This document shows, one piece after another, positions 9,764 to 20,843 of a DNA stretch of 64,000 nucleotides. Source of the DNA: Rosa chinensis (lineage: Eukaryota; Streptophyta; Magnoliopsida; Rosales; Rosaceae); contig NC_037090.1 in NCBI RefSeq assembly GCF_002994745.2, forward strand, positions 29,122,501 through 29,186,500, read 5' to 3'. How positions within the stretch are numbered: the first letter of the stretch is position 1; each line of letters starts with the position of its first letter. The position numbers and the translations under genes are program-made. Below the pieces are notes generated by a model. The model ran no database searches and was not told where the DNA came from. It saw only the letters and a program-made list of their open reading frames with translations.

Positions 9764-12403
9764 TTATACGTACCCCAATTGCAAAGAAGTGTCCGAATGC
9801 TCGTCACTTTCGTGCTCAGAGGCAGTTGAACAATTGGAAACGGCTTTGGATGAGTTTGTAAAGTATAAAAGCCTCTTCTTAGGAGGATGGGATTCAATGA
9901 TAGAAGGGCGCACATAGTTTTGCCTCCTCAATTCCTCAATCTCTCTTTCCAGATTCTCAATCTTTTGCATAGCCTTCTCATGCTCCTTTGTAGTCTTCTG
10001 TTTCTCCTCCGAAAGTATTTCCTCCTTCTTGTTCTTAACAGCTAATTCCCCTTCCATTTGTTGTTTCTCCAGCTCATACAGGTCATTTAAGCTCAGCCCA
10101 TCCAGTTTCTGACCCTTCATCCGACTGTATATATGAGTGGAAATTAATAAAATAACAAAACAAGAAGTGAATAAACTGAGGAAAACAATTCAAACTTCAA
10201 GACATATATGTAGCATGAATAAACATCACATATGACAGAACACATTCTGGAGCATTCAATATCTATAGGGCAGCAAAGATCTACCTAAGGATCCTAAGAT
10301 AAGTTTAATCATGGCATCGATATTCTGAAACTATAAAATACTAAAACTAGACAAGTGATCACTGTAGTCTATTCTACATGACAATAACGTAATTACCAGA
10401 GTTCCAACTGTAATGCTTCAATCTTTTGCTGCATTGCTTCAAATTTTCTCTGCAGTACGCTTGAATCAAATTTCAGATCCTGCGGTTGGTCAACAAATTA
10501 AAAAACATGCAATTAAGATATTAATCAATTCACAAAATAAACATTTCAGCAACATATATATAAGGATCGATGAATAAATTTTAAGTCTTTGCTTGTTTGA
10601 CTAGTCACTGTATTCTATTAGTGCTAATAATATTCTCAAAAAGAAAAAAAAATAGTGAGACTACAGATATAAAATAAAGTAAAAAAGTTACTGCCAGCAT
10701 ATTGATCCAACAAAAAATGTTGTTGGAGGTCTCATGTCCTCATTCCCTCTCAATCAAAAAGACAAAAGATGAGTAATAAAGTTACTGTAGGCGCGAGTTG
10801 TATGTACATTACACATGATTATTTTCAAGTTAATTTTAGTCATCATAGTAATACTATCAATATTGATAAGTAAATATTAACAAATCTCATTGATATTGAC
10901 AAGTAGAGTCCATGGGATATCAATCCATTTAGTGAAGTGAATGAACTATGAAACACCTAGATATATGTCTGGAATTCAATACAGCGGCTAACTATCCAGA
11001 ACCTTTAAGTACATACTCTTATGTCTCTAAGTTTCTAAATAATCTGTAACTTAGGAGTGTTAAGGTATTAATAACACATTTAATTTGAACTTGAAAATGG
11101 TGTTAGAATTAATAAAACACTATGGTACGTAGTAGCTATATTTCAGTTCCTATAGCCATACATACCTCTTCAGCAGATTCATGGGGGCGCTCTTCTGAAG
11201 AATACTCTAATTGGAGGAGGCCCTGCTTGTTTGAAAAATTGTGATACCTAGAAAGAATTTTCTCCATGCTACATAATGTCAAGTGAAAAAAAGGGAATTA
11301 AAAATCTAAAACAAAATATGCTATTAATTAATTATTTAATAATGTTTGACTATACCATTTTCTGTTTTTTTTTAAAAAAATATACCATTTAGGTCTTGCA
11401 CTTTCTCAATTCACATGAGTACCAGCCCATTTCCTCGTCAATAACTTACCTAGACGATTTATTTTGATTCATCTCTCTCTCAAAAAAAAAAAAAAAAAAA
11501 AAAAAACGAATTGATTGACCAAAGCAATAATGTTTTACTAGAATAAGGTTTCTACTAATGCCGAATTACCTATTTCAGAAAAACTCGTCGGATCCTTATC
11601 TTTGATTTTCCATCTTCAAATCAAACTTTTCCAATTTCGGTTAGACTTTCTAAATTAAAAATTCTCTGAAGTCTTTTCGCTTCTAAAACCCTAATCTTTC
11701 CTAAACAAACGCAGCCATTGAAAAAAAAAATGATGAAAAATAAAAACTAAGCAAACAAACAACACCATCATCAACATAATTTCTCTTTAGTGCTTCTCCA
11801 GAGAGAACTGGAAGTTTTTGCTTGTGCAAAAGCATTTCCATTTCACCTGGCTAGGGCATAGCTAGGGTTTTATTTATTTATTTTTTTTTGGAATAAAAAA
11901 AGTCCTAAATTTTTAGACAAGTAAAAAAATTACGTTTTATCAGATTCTTATTATACGTCCCCTAATTCTTCTGTTGAAAGAGGCTAGAAATTCAGAAAAA
12001 ACGAATTGATAAAAGACATGACAAGAAAATACTAGACCAACCGAAAAATTCTTCTATGTTAAACGCAGAACAATTGGATTAGAGATGAACGCAGGTTTAC
12101 AATCATCTAAACACCCACTTTCATTATCCTCGTACGGTCGAAGTTCTTGAAGAAAAGAGTGAAAAACTAAAAAGGGGAATAAAACTCGAAGAAAGAAAGA
12201 AAAAAGAAAAATCAAACACACCTGGTGCTTGATTGTTCATAAAGCTTTCCAGTTTGAGAAAAAATTATGACTGCAATCTCGGCATCGCATAGTACTGACA
12301 ATTCGGCTGCCTTCTTGAACAATCCGCTGCGGCGTTTTGAGAACGTGACTTGCCTGCTACTGAGATTTTCAATCTTCTTGATCTCAATTTTCCCCCGACC
12401 CAT
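9764..12403 (-). CDS. MIKC-type MADS-box transcription factor, AGL15-like
   Basis: Four coding exons on the minus strand: 12403-12222, 11268-11166, 10479-10397 and 10124-9764. All junctions are GT-AG with consistent phase, giving 242 aa. Exon 1 (182 nt, the usual length) encodes the MADS domain, [13 protein letters not shown] to KLYEQSST. Exon 2 starts [11 protein letters not shown]; exons 3-4 hold an amphipathic K-box ([20 protein letters not shown], then [10 protein letters not shown]). The C-terminus ends [10 protein letters not shown], which recalls the SDTTLQLG segment of AGL15 as I remember it. The family are nuclear regulators binding CArG boxes as dimers, acting in embryo and flowering control. 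Odd point: exon 4 carries the rest of the K-box and the whole C-terminus uninterrupted, where several small introns are usual. An in-frame ATG at 12445 would add 14 residues; the MGRGK start is preferred by family convention. Confidence 0.88.
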
Positions 12404-12464
12404 CTTTCTGGTCTGTGAGTTTCGTTCTGTATCGTTCCCCAACATGAATGAGATCGACTTTATT

Positions 12465-12560
12465 CTCTAGAGAGGAAAGGGAAGAGAAGACTAGAGAGGA
12501 AAGGGAAGAGAAGAGAACGACCCTATTCTCTAGAGAGGAAAGGGAAGGGAAAAGAGGTTT
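12465..12560. repeat. Purine-rich tandem repeat in the MADS 5' leader
   Basis: CTAGAGAGGAAAGGGAAGRG occurs three times, at about 12472, 12491 and 12531. On the minus (transcribed) strand it is a CT-rich tract between the candidate TATA box and the start codon. Such GA/CT leaders are common in plants and may affect transcription or translation, but no function is shown here. Confidence 0.7.
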
Positions 12561-12611
12561 TCTCTTTTTTTGTTGTTGGTTTTCTTCTTTGGGTAGAGGA
12601 AGGGTTTTGCA

Positions 12612-12622
12612 TAAATATATAG
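12612..12622 (-). promoter_or_regulatory. Candidate TATA box of the MADS gene
   Basis: The minus strand reads CCCTATATATTTATGC here, about 210 bp upstream of the start codon. It is the only strong TATA-like element near the start and leaves room for a leader of about 180 nt. Confidence 0.5.
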
Positions 12623-12707
12623 GGTTTCCGCTGGTGAAATAAGGGAAAGTGCGGCCATATATTATTAGGAAACAAATAAGAATGGGAATTCCATAGGTGG
12701 CAAACAA

Positions 12708-12717
12708 CCAAATATGG
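12708..12717. promoter_or_regulatory. Perfect CArG box upstream of the MADS gene
   Basis: CCAAATATGG fits the SRF-type consensus CC(A/T)6GG exactly. It lies about 90 bp upstream of the candidate TATA box. MADS proteins bind this sequence, so self- or cross-regulation by MADS factors is plausible; this is inferred from sequence alone. Confidence 0.55.
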
Positions 12718-14098
12718 TAGACATTTATTTCTTTGCCAGAAAAGAAATTACCCCTTTTAATTATATCTCATTACTTGGAGAGTAAGTCATTGCTTGCTAC
12801 ATTCAGAATGTCTGCTATTTGGAGGTTTTATCCAAATTGATGAGACAAATCTGTTTCTCTCTTCCAATGTATGTAACCAAAAAAAAAAAAATTCATCTCT
12901 CTCTGTTTTTTTTTTTTGGTTATTTCTAAAAAGAATATGATTTTGTCATCAAATGATTTGGCTACCTACCCACGGTGGATAAGTTTTCACATCTATCCTA
13001 ATTTGAGGTTGAGGTCTATCCTTGCTTTCTTGATTATTATGAAGACTTTACACGTGAGCGTCTTGAAAGTTAACCGTTATAAATTGAATATTTCTGTACA
13101 TGAATTGACCAGATTCCGTAATAAATAAATTACCAACAAAGTTGTTCTCGTTACAAAATGTCATTATCATTTATAATCCAAAAATTGAAAAGATACATGA
13201 ACCAGAGTCGATACTTATTAGACATAAATTTACGCCAGAGTGGCTAGTGCCAGAATCGCCTAGCTAGATATTCCCTCTGAAGACAGTTAAGCCCCAATTT
13301 TGTATGTCAATGTAGAAAAATTTAGGCCTCGTTGTTTTAGCCCAGGACCTGAAAAACAGGATTAGACCGGTCCGCATCAACCGGTTTGATCCCTTTTTTA
13401 TTAAAAAACAAATGCAAAAATTCACTAGCTGGACCAGTTTAGAAAAAAACCGAGTCAGTCCCGGTCCCCATAATGCACCGATTAGAAAACCCGGACAGAC
13501 CGAATATATTAATCTTCGCCACATGTCCCACTATTAGTGGTTGTCTATGCAATTGTATATTTTTAGGATGCACCTGACCTCACCGAATCATAGAAAAAAA
13601 ACTAACACACTTTCGGTCAAACATAGACTTATTTTGAATCAAACACCAAAAATCTCTCGATTGTCTATGTTCTTTGAAGAACCCTAGAATTTCTAATTTC
13701 CTAGTTCATCAATTCATCCTCACTTAATAACCCAGTCGGCCAGCCCTATTCGATTATCTTCTTCTCCTCGATTCTGAACCAAATTCTATTCGACAAATCC
13801 TTGCCATAGAGGCGGTCGTACAAATCGATGCTTGCCATGATGACAACAATACTATCAAAACAAAGTTGTGGGTTTAAAATGACTGCATCAATCAAAAAAC
13901 TTTGGCAAAAACTTTTTAGAAATAGACTTTTCGGTGAACGCGCATAAAAGAATATGGGACAATGTACTTGCAAACTTTAATATAGCATGTCTTCACTTTA
14001 GTGTTTATGACTGTTGTTCTGTTTATTAAAAGATTACACATAGAACAACAACATAAAGCAACACTGCACTTTTTTTTTTTTTTTGGAACACTTTTGCA
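12718..14098. other. Intergenic between MADS gene and hAT element
   Basis: No gene recognised. It contains short homopolymer tracts and a few non-homologous open frames under 100 aa that look spurious. Confidence 0.4.
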
Positions 14099-14529
14099 CT
14101 CTATATTAGAGGTGGCAAACAGGCCGGCCTGGCCCAGCCCACTTAATCGAGTTTCAGGCTGTGCTCGTGCCAGCTCAATTCTTATCTGGCTTGGACTCGG
14201 GCCGGCCCGTATACTCAAACATTAGGCCTAACCCGGTTCAAGGCCCAAGCCCACAGTGTGCCGGGTTGTGCTCGTGTCGGACCAATAAGAAGGCCCGACC
14301 GTGCTTGTGGTGTGAGAAGACTAAAACGAGTTCCATTTTGAGATAAAATTTATGCAATCAACATAAGTACTAAACACAAAATTCATACATAAAGACCTAA
14401 TTAGAATGCTAGATATCAAACGATTAAAGTTGAAATTTTCAGTGGTACACAATACAAACAAAAATAGAAAACTTAGGAGTACACAATACATGTCTAGATT
14501 ACACACACACACACACTCACAAAAACAAA

Positions 14530-14628
14530 AAATAAAAAACAAAAAATAAAAAATAAAAAATAAAAAATAAAAAATAAAAAATAAAAAATAAAAAATAAAA
14601 AATAAAAAATAAAAAATAAAAAATAAAA
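14530..14628. repeat. (TAAAAAA)n heptanucleotide array
   Basis: About 13 near-perfect heptamer units lie inside the hAT element. The array creates long artificial frames of F/Y/L/I on the minus strand that should not be taken as proteins. A (CA)n tract precedes it at about 14505. Confidence 0.9.
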
Positions 14629-15103
14629 GAAATCCAATGAAAGCCAAAATTGAAGACATAAAGATCCAGCAACTCTCTGTTACTCTTTTGAAATAGCATT
14701 TTGGTCTTTTGGCGTGAAGTAGAGCCCATGTTTCCACAAATTTGAAGTAGCTGCATATGCAAACACAAGAAGAGACTGAAATGCCAACTATGAGAGTCCA
14801 TGACAGATGACTCTAGTTTCTGCAGTGCCCAAGTAGAAAATTCAAATATGTCCAAGTAGAAGCATGCAAGCATAGTAACCTGGGAGTAGTTTGAGGAATG
14901 CAAGCAAAGCATAAAAACTAAGCGTAAAAACTTTTTGCTCATTTCTCCTTTCTTCAGTATCTTCTATAAACATGTCTTCCAAAATACTACTGCTGTACTT
15001 GGGAGTAGCTTGAGGAATGCCCCCTTCAGAAAAAGAAAATTCCGAAATAAATAACAATCTATGTTAAAATGAGATTGCTTTGAAATAATAACTTTACCTC
15101 CAC

Positions 15104-15353
15104 TCACAGCATGAATATTATTCCGCTGCAGGTTCAATTTTCGAATGCTAAAAAGAGACGGTACTGTAGGAATTATTCTTACAAAGAACCCAGGGAGTGC
15201 AACAAGTTTCCCTACAGTTATACCGCAATATTACAAATCATAAGTGCACCGTAGAAACAAATAATTACATCCACACATTCAAGTTCATGGAAGAGAAACA
15301 TGTTAAAATCATGATGCAATAACTACATACATCAACAACCAAGCTTAAATCAC

Positions 15354-15395
<42 letters not shown>

Positions 15396-15648
15396 AGATC
15401 AAATAAACCAGCCGCACAACATCCACACAACATCTGCAGAATAGCTTTCCTAGTGGCACTAGGACTCCACTTGGATAAATGGCGCTTTGGATCTCTGCAG
15501 AAACAACTTGGCCTAGGTTCGACATCTTGAGCAGCTGGAACAAGGATTGATTAGCAGCAGCAGAACTTGAGCAAGAAGCCTTCTGTATGTCAACACCAAT
15601 TTCTTCATAATGGGGCTGAACGATATGCAAAACTGGTGATGAATACAT
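15104..15648 (-). pseudogene. Captured host-gene fragments, LRR-like segment
   Basis: On the minus strand, plus positions about 15218-15104 read GKLVALPGFF, PSLFSIRKLNLQRNNI and AVSGG. The core I-x-x-L-N-L-x-x-N-x-I resembles a leucine-rich repeat unit. A second open segment (15648-15456) reads FQLLKMSNLGQVVSAEIQSA, then PSGVLVPLGKL. Intron-like sequence and a (CA)n tract at 15361-15388 separate or flank them. Because they lie inside a TSD-delimited hAT element, transduplication of exons from a cellular gene is the best explanation. The parent gene was not identified. Confidence 0.35.
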
Positions 15649-16245
15649 GGACTTTGCTCCCTATCTATATTGGCCAAAAACCTGAGTGGACTCATTCCAT
15701 AAGGAGTCCAATACTTGCTTCATGTTTATCAATTAGGAAAGACTTAATTTTATCACAACTCTTAATGGTAATCAGGTTAATTAGCTAATGAGTTCCCTAC
15801 TTCTACTAAGAGATATACGTCCAATTAGATAACCAGAATTAGAGTTATAATTATGTACTTCTTGTTATTTATATTAAGTTAAATCAATTTGGTTAACCTC
15901 AATGCATATTAGATAATGTTAAGTCCACATTTTTCCAACAAAACACTCACCCAATTTAGTGTTCAGACTCTCTATAGCCAAAAGAAACACCATACCACAG
16001 TTCCTACAATCTTATTGTGTAATTTTTATAAATTATATATTATATGTTATATTATATTATAAACGGGTCTTGCTGCGACTTGTAATATGCCGTGCTTGGG
16101 CTGTGCCGGGCTTTTGGACCAATATTTCTCGGCCCAGCTTGACCCGTTAGATTAACAAGCTAGGGCCGTGCCGGGCAGCTTCTAAATATGCCGAGTCCGT
16201 ACCGTGCTCGTGCCTAGTGGCACATTTGCCACGTTTGCTCTATAT

Positions 16246-16322
16246 CATTTATGAACATGAACGGTTCAAGTTTGAAAGATTTGGTTTGTCCATTGATTTG
16301 ATTTAGTTCGGTACCTTAATGA
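16246..16322 (-). repeat. MITE fragment, proximal half (split by solo LTR)
   Basis: ATGAACATGAACGGTTC and the following CCATTGATTTGATTTAG are the reverse complement of interior sequence of the MITE at 37032-37422. The match stops exactly where the solo LTR begins and resumes at 19002. Confidence 0.65.
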
Positions 16323-19001
16323 TGACAAGCCCCGCTCCGAATTTCACCCTGAAATCCGAGGTGACCCTGTGGGGCCCACCTTAGGGATAACTCTACCAAA
16401 AATTCGGGAGAATCACCTCTAAAATGGACTACCCAAAACCCTGTAAAACACACAAAAACACTTCAATCAAACCAACCTTATACTCCTAGAGCCACCTTGC
16501 TCCCAATTACCAACAACTCTACTTTCACATAACACAAAACACAAAACTCAACAATACTAATCCCAAAGGTTATCAGAGCAATACTACTATACACAGGGAT
16601 ATAAAAAGAAGAGTAAAGGATCAAGGGATCCTACACTGCGGAAGTAGTGACAACTATGCCTCACATGTCACGTATGCCCGACCTCCATTAATTCGCCTGC
16701 AAACTGGGCGTTAGAAACCGAAAGGCCCAGGGGAAAGTAAACGAAAAACGTTAGCGTGAGTGGACAAAAATAAACAATTTAAAAGAAAAAGGATTTCATA
16801 TTTTCCCACATTTATTTCATTAAAAACCGATGCATACAACAATTAGAAAAACACATTTAGCTTTAAATCTAGGAATTCCAAAACGATAAATCGACTAGCC
16901 TCGCTAGTCACCACATTCGAAAACTATATCGTAAAACCGAAATCTCATTTCTAAAGAAGATAAGACCAGCCCCGCTGGCTACAGTGAAAATCGGACTAGC
17001 CCCGCTAGTCAAGTAACGATAAAATATGGGGAAGAAGTTTCACCATACGAAAGAAGGGAACCTCCCAGGCTCAGGTCGGAGTGTCCCACACTCTGGAGCA
17101 TCCCATGCTCTGCTCTTACTCACCCACGAACACATAGTAAGCAGGGAGGAGTACTAATAGGCTAGCTAGCAATAAATATGACGACCCAGGTATGGTGGGT
17201 TAAAATCATACGAAAATCGAAAATCAGTAAGGCTTCCCCATAAGTCCCGCGAATAAAACAAAAACACGGGTACGATTCCCAACTGTACCTGAAAATTCTC
17301 GTAGAAAGTCACATAAATCGACAGCGTGTCCCACACGCTAAAAGAATAATTAGATCATCATCAAGGCATTCCCAATGCCAAAACCGAAAGTCGATAGATA
17401 AATAAGAAATAACTTCATCGAAATCCCATTTCGAAAACCTTTCTAGAAATCTCAAAACATCGAATAGAAATGTAATTAATTCCGGAAATCACCTCGGAAA
17501 AATAATTCGTCGAAATTCAACATCAATTATAAATTCGAATCCGAGCATAAAAAATTAATATCCGAAATTCACAACCGGTATAAATCATAAATACTTCATG
17601 AAAATCAATATTGAAAGCAAATTCATGAGATAAATCGAAATCAAATTCTGAAATCCATTCATATGCTCGGAAAGTAATATGTTAATTAAATAAAGCATTA
17701 ATTCAAGAAAATAAACGCATGCATCATTATTTAAAACAAAAGTCCACTCACAGTACTATTGGGCGACCACGCAAATGAGTTCCTTCATTTAACCGTAGCT
17801 CGCGGCATTGCCCTGTACACAATTATATTTCCATAAACGGCAATCCGATAAAATAATTACGAAACTAAACGAAACCTGAAAATCCCTATCTCCAATACTT
17901 CTCAAATTCAACCCAAATCTCTCCCACAACACCAATTCCTCAATTACCATATTCCACAACGAAAACGAGGGATATCCGACGGCTGGATTTCCAACAATTC
18001 AATCACAAACTTCAAACTTCGAAAATTCACAAATAATTCCAAACTCCTCCAAAATTCACCAAACTTCACATACAAGCACTACAACATTTATACAATTTAT
18101 TGGGCTAAAAACTGGAATTAAAACACTGCCGTACACACCTCCACGCGCCACCAACAGTGGCAGCGCGTGGGCCCCACGCGCTGGCGGCCACCACCTCCGA
18201 TGGCCACCAAATTTTGGCAGCACCACCTACACAACAGACTCAACATTTTTCACAACTACAACAAGTTCCAATTTTACCTTGAAGGGCTCCAATTTGGCCG
18301 GTGAAATTTTTCCAGAAAAACCAAGAACTCTAGAAATTGCAAATCGTTAATTCGACCTCCACACTGCAAATTGAAATGAAAGACCTTAGGGGAAATGATC
18401 ATTGACAAAAATCGAATCTTCGACGCCGGTTTGGTGGCCGGAGACGGTCGGAATCACCGGAAATCGATGAAAACTCCAAACTGTTACAGTAACCTTCACA
18501 GCTCAAAATCGAGTTCTTTAGGCCAAATCGCTGCAAAACACCACCACAGACATGACCAGGGTGAAGAGGCGAGCCAGCTGATGTCCGGATTCCATCGTGG
18601 GGTGGCCGGAGGAGGAAGAAATCGGAGGAAGAAGCAATCGGTCGAAGAGGAGAAAGGATCGGGGGAGAGGAGAGAGAAAGCCCGGTAGGTTTCCAAAAAT
18701 GGAATGGAAACTTACCACAGTAACTTAGCTATTTATAGAAACTTACCACATGAACAGTAACTTTAGTATTTCGCTTATAACTTTCGCATACGAACTCCGA
18801 TTTTTATGTACTACATATCCACGCGCTCGGTTTAATGTCCTCTACAACTTCCATGAAGAACATTTTCTCAAATTTTGACCCAAACAAAAAGTCAACTTTT
18901 AGGGCCACTAAAAGTGCTAAAATGACAATAAAAGTGAAAGTAAAGATCATTTACCGTTCAAATAACTAGTAAACCGGTAAATTCAGGTTCGAGACGTTAC
19001 A
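16323..19001 (-). mobile_element. Solo LTR of a Ty3/Gypsy-type retrotransposon
   Basis: A 2679-bp block starts TGACAAGCCCC and ends GACGTTACA, the TG...CA form of an LTR. AATGA precedes it and AACGA follows it (4 of 5 TSD bases match), and MITE sequence continues seamlessly across the two flanks. Read on the minus strand it begins TGTAACGTCTCG and has a TATAAATAG promoter, so the element pointed that way. No gag-pol and no second LTR is present, so LTR-LTR recombination left a solo LTR. The open frames near 18395-18718 lie in its leader and are probably non-coding. Confidence 0.75.
18729..18737 (-). promoter_or_regulatory. TATA box of the solo LTR
   Basis: The minus strand reads TTCTATAAATAGCTAAG, followed downstream by a pyrimidine-rich start region (GGGCTTTCTCTCTCC). 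This gives the LTR orientation and a possible cryptic promoter. Confidence 0.5.
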
Positions 19002-19141
19002 AACGATTAGCAATTTGAAAGAAATTTTTCAGAAGTGATCTATTCATGTATACATAAACATCTACTGATTGATTTGTTTTAATGTAATCGAAAAGTAAAG
19101 TCTCCTAACCGTTGATTCGAAAGTCCTCATTAGACTTCCAT
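19002..19141 (-). repeat. MITE fragment, distal half (split by solo LTR)
   Basis: AATTTGAAAGAAATTTTTCAG, TACATAAACATCTACTG and AAAGTCCTCATTAG match the reverse complement of the MITE copies at 37032-37422 and 38247-38656. The fragment continues the part ending at 16322. Confidence 0.6.
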
Positions 19142-19251
19142 ATATCCTAGGGTTGGCCATTTGGGTCGAGCTGGGCTGATTTTGAACAGAGCCAAGCTGC
19201 CTTGGGCTGAATATTCGGCTTATTGACATTTCAACTTGGCTGAGCTGTACT

Positions 19252-19577
19252 GAGAGTTAGCTTCGACTCAGTTATGGTATGCAAATCCTCATATCGAGAG
19301 TTAGCTTCGGCTCGACTATGGTATGCAAATCATCATATCGACGTATATACATATACATATAAAATAATATACAAAATGTTTAAATTTTGGCTTCAGCTGG
19401 GTTATGGTATGCAAATCCTCATATCGAGAGTTAGATTCGGCTCGACTATGGTAAGCAAATCATCATAGCGACGATATATCATACCGACCGTAACTGAACC
19501 GAATCTAACTCTCGATATGGGGATTTCCATACCATAGTCGAGCTAAAGCTAACTCTCGATATGAGGATTTGCATACC
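19252..19577. repeat. Cluster of direct and inverted ~44-bp repeats
   Basis: Units built as GAGAGTTAGCTTCG, then CTCGACTATGGTATGC, then AAATCMTCATATC occur in direct orientation at 19252, 19296, 19389 (partial) and 19426, then inverted at 19500-19543 and 19548-19577. Direct and inverted parts can pair into a long hairpin. The surroundings (GGGTTGGCCATTTGGG at 19151) resemble hAT ends, but no matching right end was found. Confidence 0.7.
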
Positions 19578-19661
19578 GACCCAAATCTGCAACCGAAACC
19601 GAGCCGTCGCTTGTGGCGATAGAAAGGTATACCAAAATTTCAGCTCAAATTCGGAGAACAA

Positions 19662-20443
19662 CCGAATCTAGAAATTAAGCTCCGTTGCCAAGATCAATAC
19701 CGATCACAGTCTTGAGCACACTTTTCCCCCATCTGCAGCCCCCAATTGAAATTAGAAACGCGAAGCTGTTCCTCCGGGACACGTCAATCTCTATCATCAT
19801 CATTTTGTGCCCATTAATGGAGAAAAGATTTAATTTTCACGTTCTATGTCTGATTGAGAGGGGGATTGCTAATTGGGTTGGAGGGAATTGAGTTGGGTTT
19901 TGGGGTTGGATTGAAAATTAGGATTATTGATCGAATTGAAGAAGAAGTTGAATCGGGAAATTAGGGGTTTTGGGGTTGAGTTGAATTGAGGGGTGGTGGT
20001 GGATGAATTAGATCTCCACTCATAAATTATAATCCTTCTTTTTAAAGAAGAAAACTTGACCAGCTTAAATTTCTAACGTCAATTGAATTACAATAAGGCA
20101 ACTCACCAATAATTGGAAGGTCCAGACCAAAAAAAAAAAAAAAAAATTCAATAATTAGAAGGAAATCAGATCGAGTGAAATACAAAAGTAAAAACTATTA
20201 CTACCTTTCTGGGCTTTTTGACTAAGATCAAAGTGCAGAAAAGGAAAAACTTTCGAACGTTGACCTTTTAGCCAAAAACCCAACACTAAATTTTGAACAA
20301 AACTTTGGATTGCGCGTAAAAGAAGGAGCGTGTCGTCACGCGCCCGCTAGTTAGCTCTTCGTAACAAACCCGAATCCCAAATGCCCAAACCCGAGACCCA
20401 GAGTTCTAGGCGATCCCGTCCGTCGCCTTTGAGAGAACGGTTG
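19662..20443. other. Upstream region of the kinesin gene
   Basis: No coding gene recognised. It contains a G/T-rich segment near 19855-20000 and a poly(A) tract at about 20129-20147, then leads into the kinesin promoter. Confidence 0.4.
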
Positions 20444-20488
20444 CCACGTGGACGTCTGAGATCCACTTCTGTGACCTAAACCACGTGG
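20444..20488. promoter_or_regulatory. Pair of palindromic G-boxes in the kinesin promoter
   Basis: CCACGTGG occurs at 20444-20451 and again at 20481-20488, 37 bp apart and about 400 bp upstream of the start codon. G-boxes bind bZIP and bHLH factors. Two perfect copies this close argue for function, though none is demonstrated. Confidence 0.5.
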
Positions 20489-20843
20489 TGGCCTACCGAT
20501 TTGAATTCAAAAAAAATAGAAACGTTAGGATTCCCAAACCTTGGGGTTAGGAGTTAGGAGGAGGATCCTCTCATATCTCTCTACTCACCAAATCCAAACA
20601 CCCTCAATTTCATGCTTCCTTTTCTCTGAGATTCCCAACTCTCTCTCTCTCTGGCTTTATATCTTTCTGGGTTGGGAGCTTTTTAGGGTTTTAGAGAAAG
20701 ACCCAGATAAAGATTCGCGTACGTTCTTGAAATTTTTTTTTCTCTGTTTCGTTGGTTTATTCTTTGTTAAAGATTTTTGGTGGGTTTTTCTGGGAATGAA
20801 GTGGGGTTTAATGGTTGGATTCTAATTTTGCAGGGAACGAGTG

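Larger units (their letters stand above)
14107..16237. mobile_element. hAT-type transposon with 8-bp TSD carrying gene-like fragments
   Basis: CTCTATAT is duplicated at 14099-14106 and 16238-16245. Between them the ends form a short imperfect inverted repeat: TAGAGGTGGCAAACAGGCC on the left, CAAACGTGGCAAATGTGCC as reverse complement of the right. Both subterminal zones are rich in GCCCGGCC-like and GTGCCGGG motifs, as in many plant hATs. The 2131-bp interior holds simple repeats and minus-strand segments that look like pieces of a cellular gene. No transposase was recognised, so it is probably non-autonomous. Confidence 0.8.

Noticed and set aside
12656..12670. CCATATATTATTAGG as a second CArG box
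   Set aside because: The AT core is too long for the CC(A/T)6GG consensus.
12384..12711. Minus-strand frames of 62 and 107 aa upstream of the MADS start
   Set aside because: Translate the CT-rich leader repeat; not a separate gene.
14321..14942. Two minus-strand frames of about 140 aa with repeated FYFLFFI
   Set aside because: Produced by the (TAAAAAA)n array, whose 7-nt period gives a 7-aa repeat in every frame; not a membrane protein.
14099..16245. hAT element inserted inside the same MITE as the solo LTR
   Set aside because: MITE sequence is seen only to the right of 16245; the left flank does not continue it, so this nesting is not supported.
18395..18718. Overlapping frames of 66-97 aa on both strands
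   Set aside because: Inside the solo LTR, in its GC-rich leader region; no domain.
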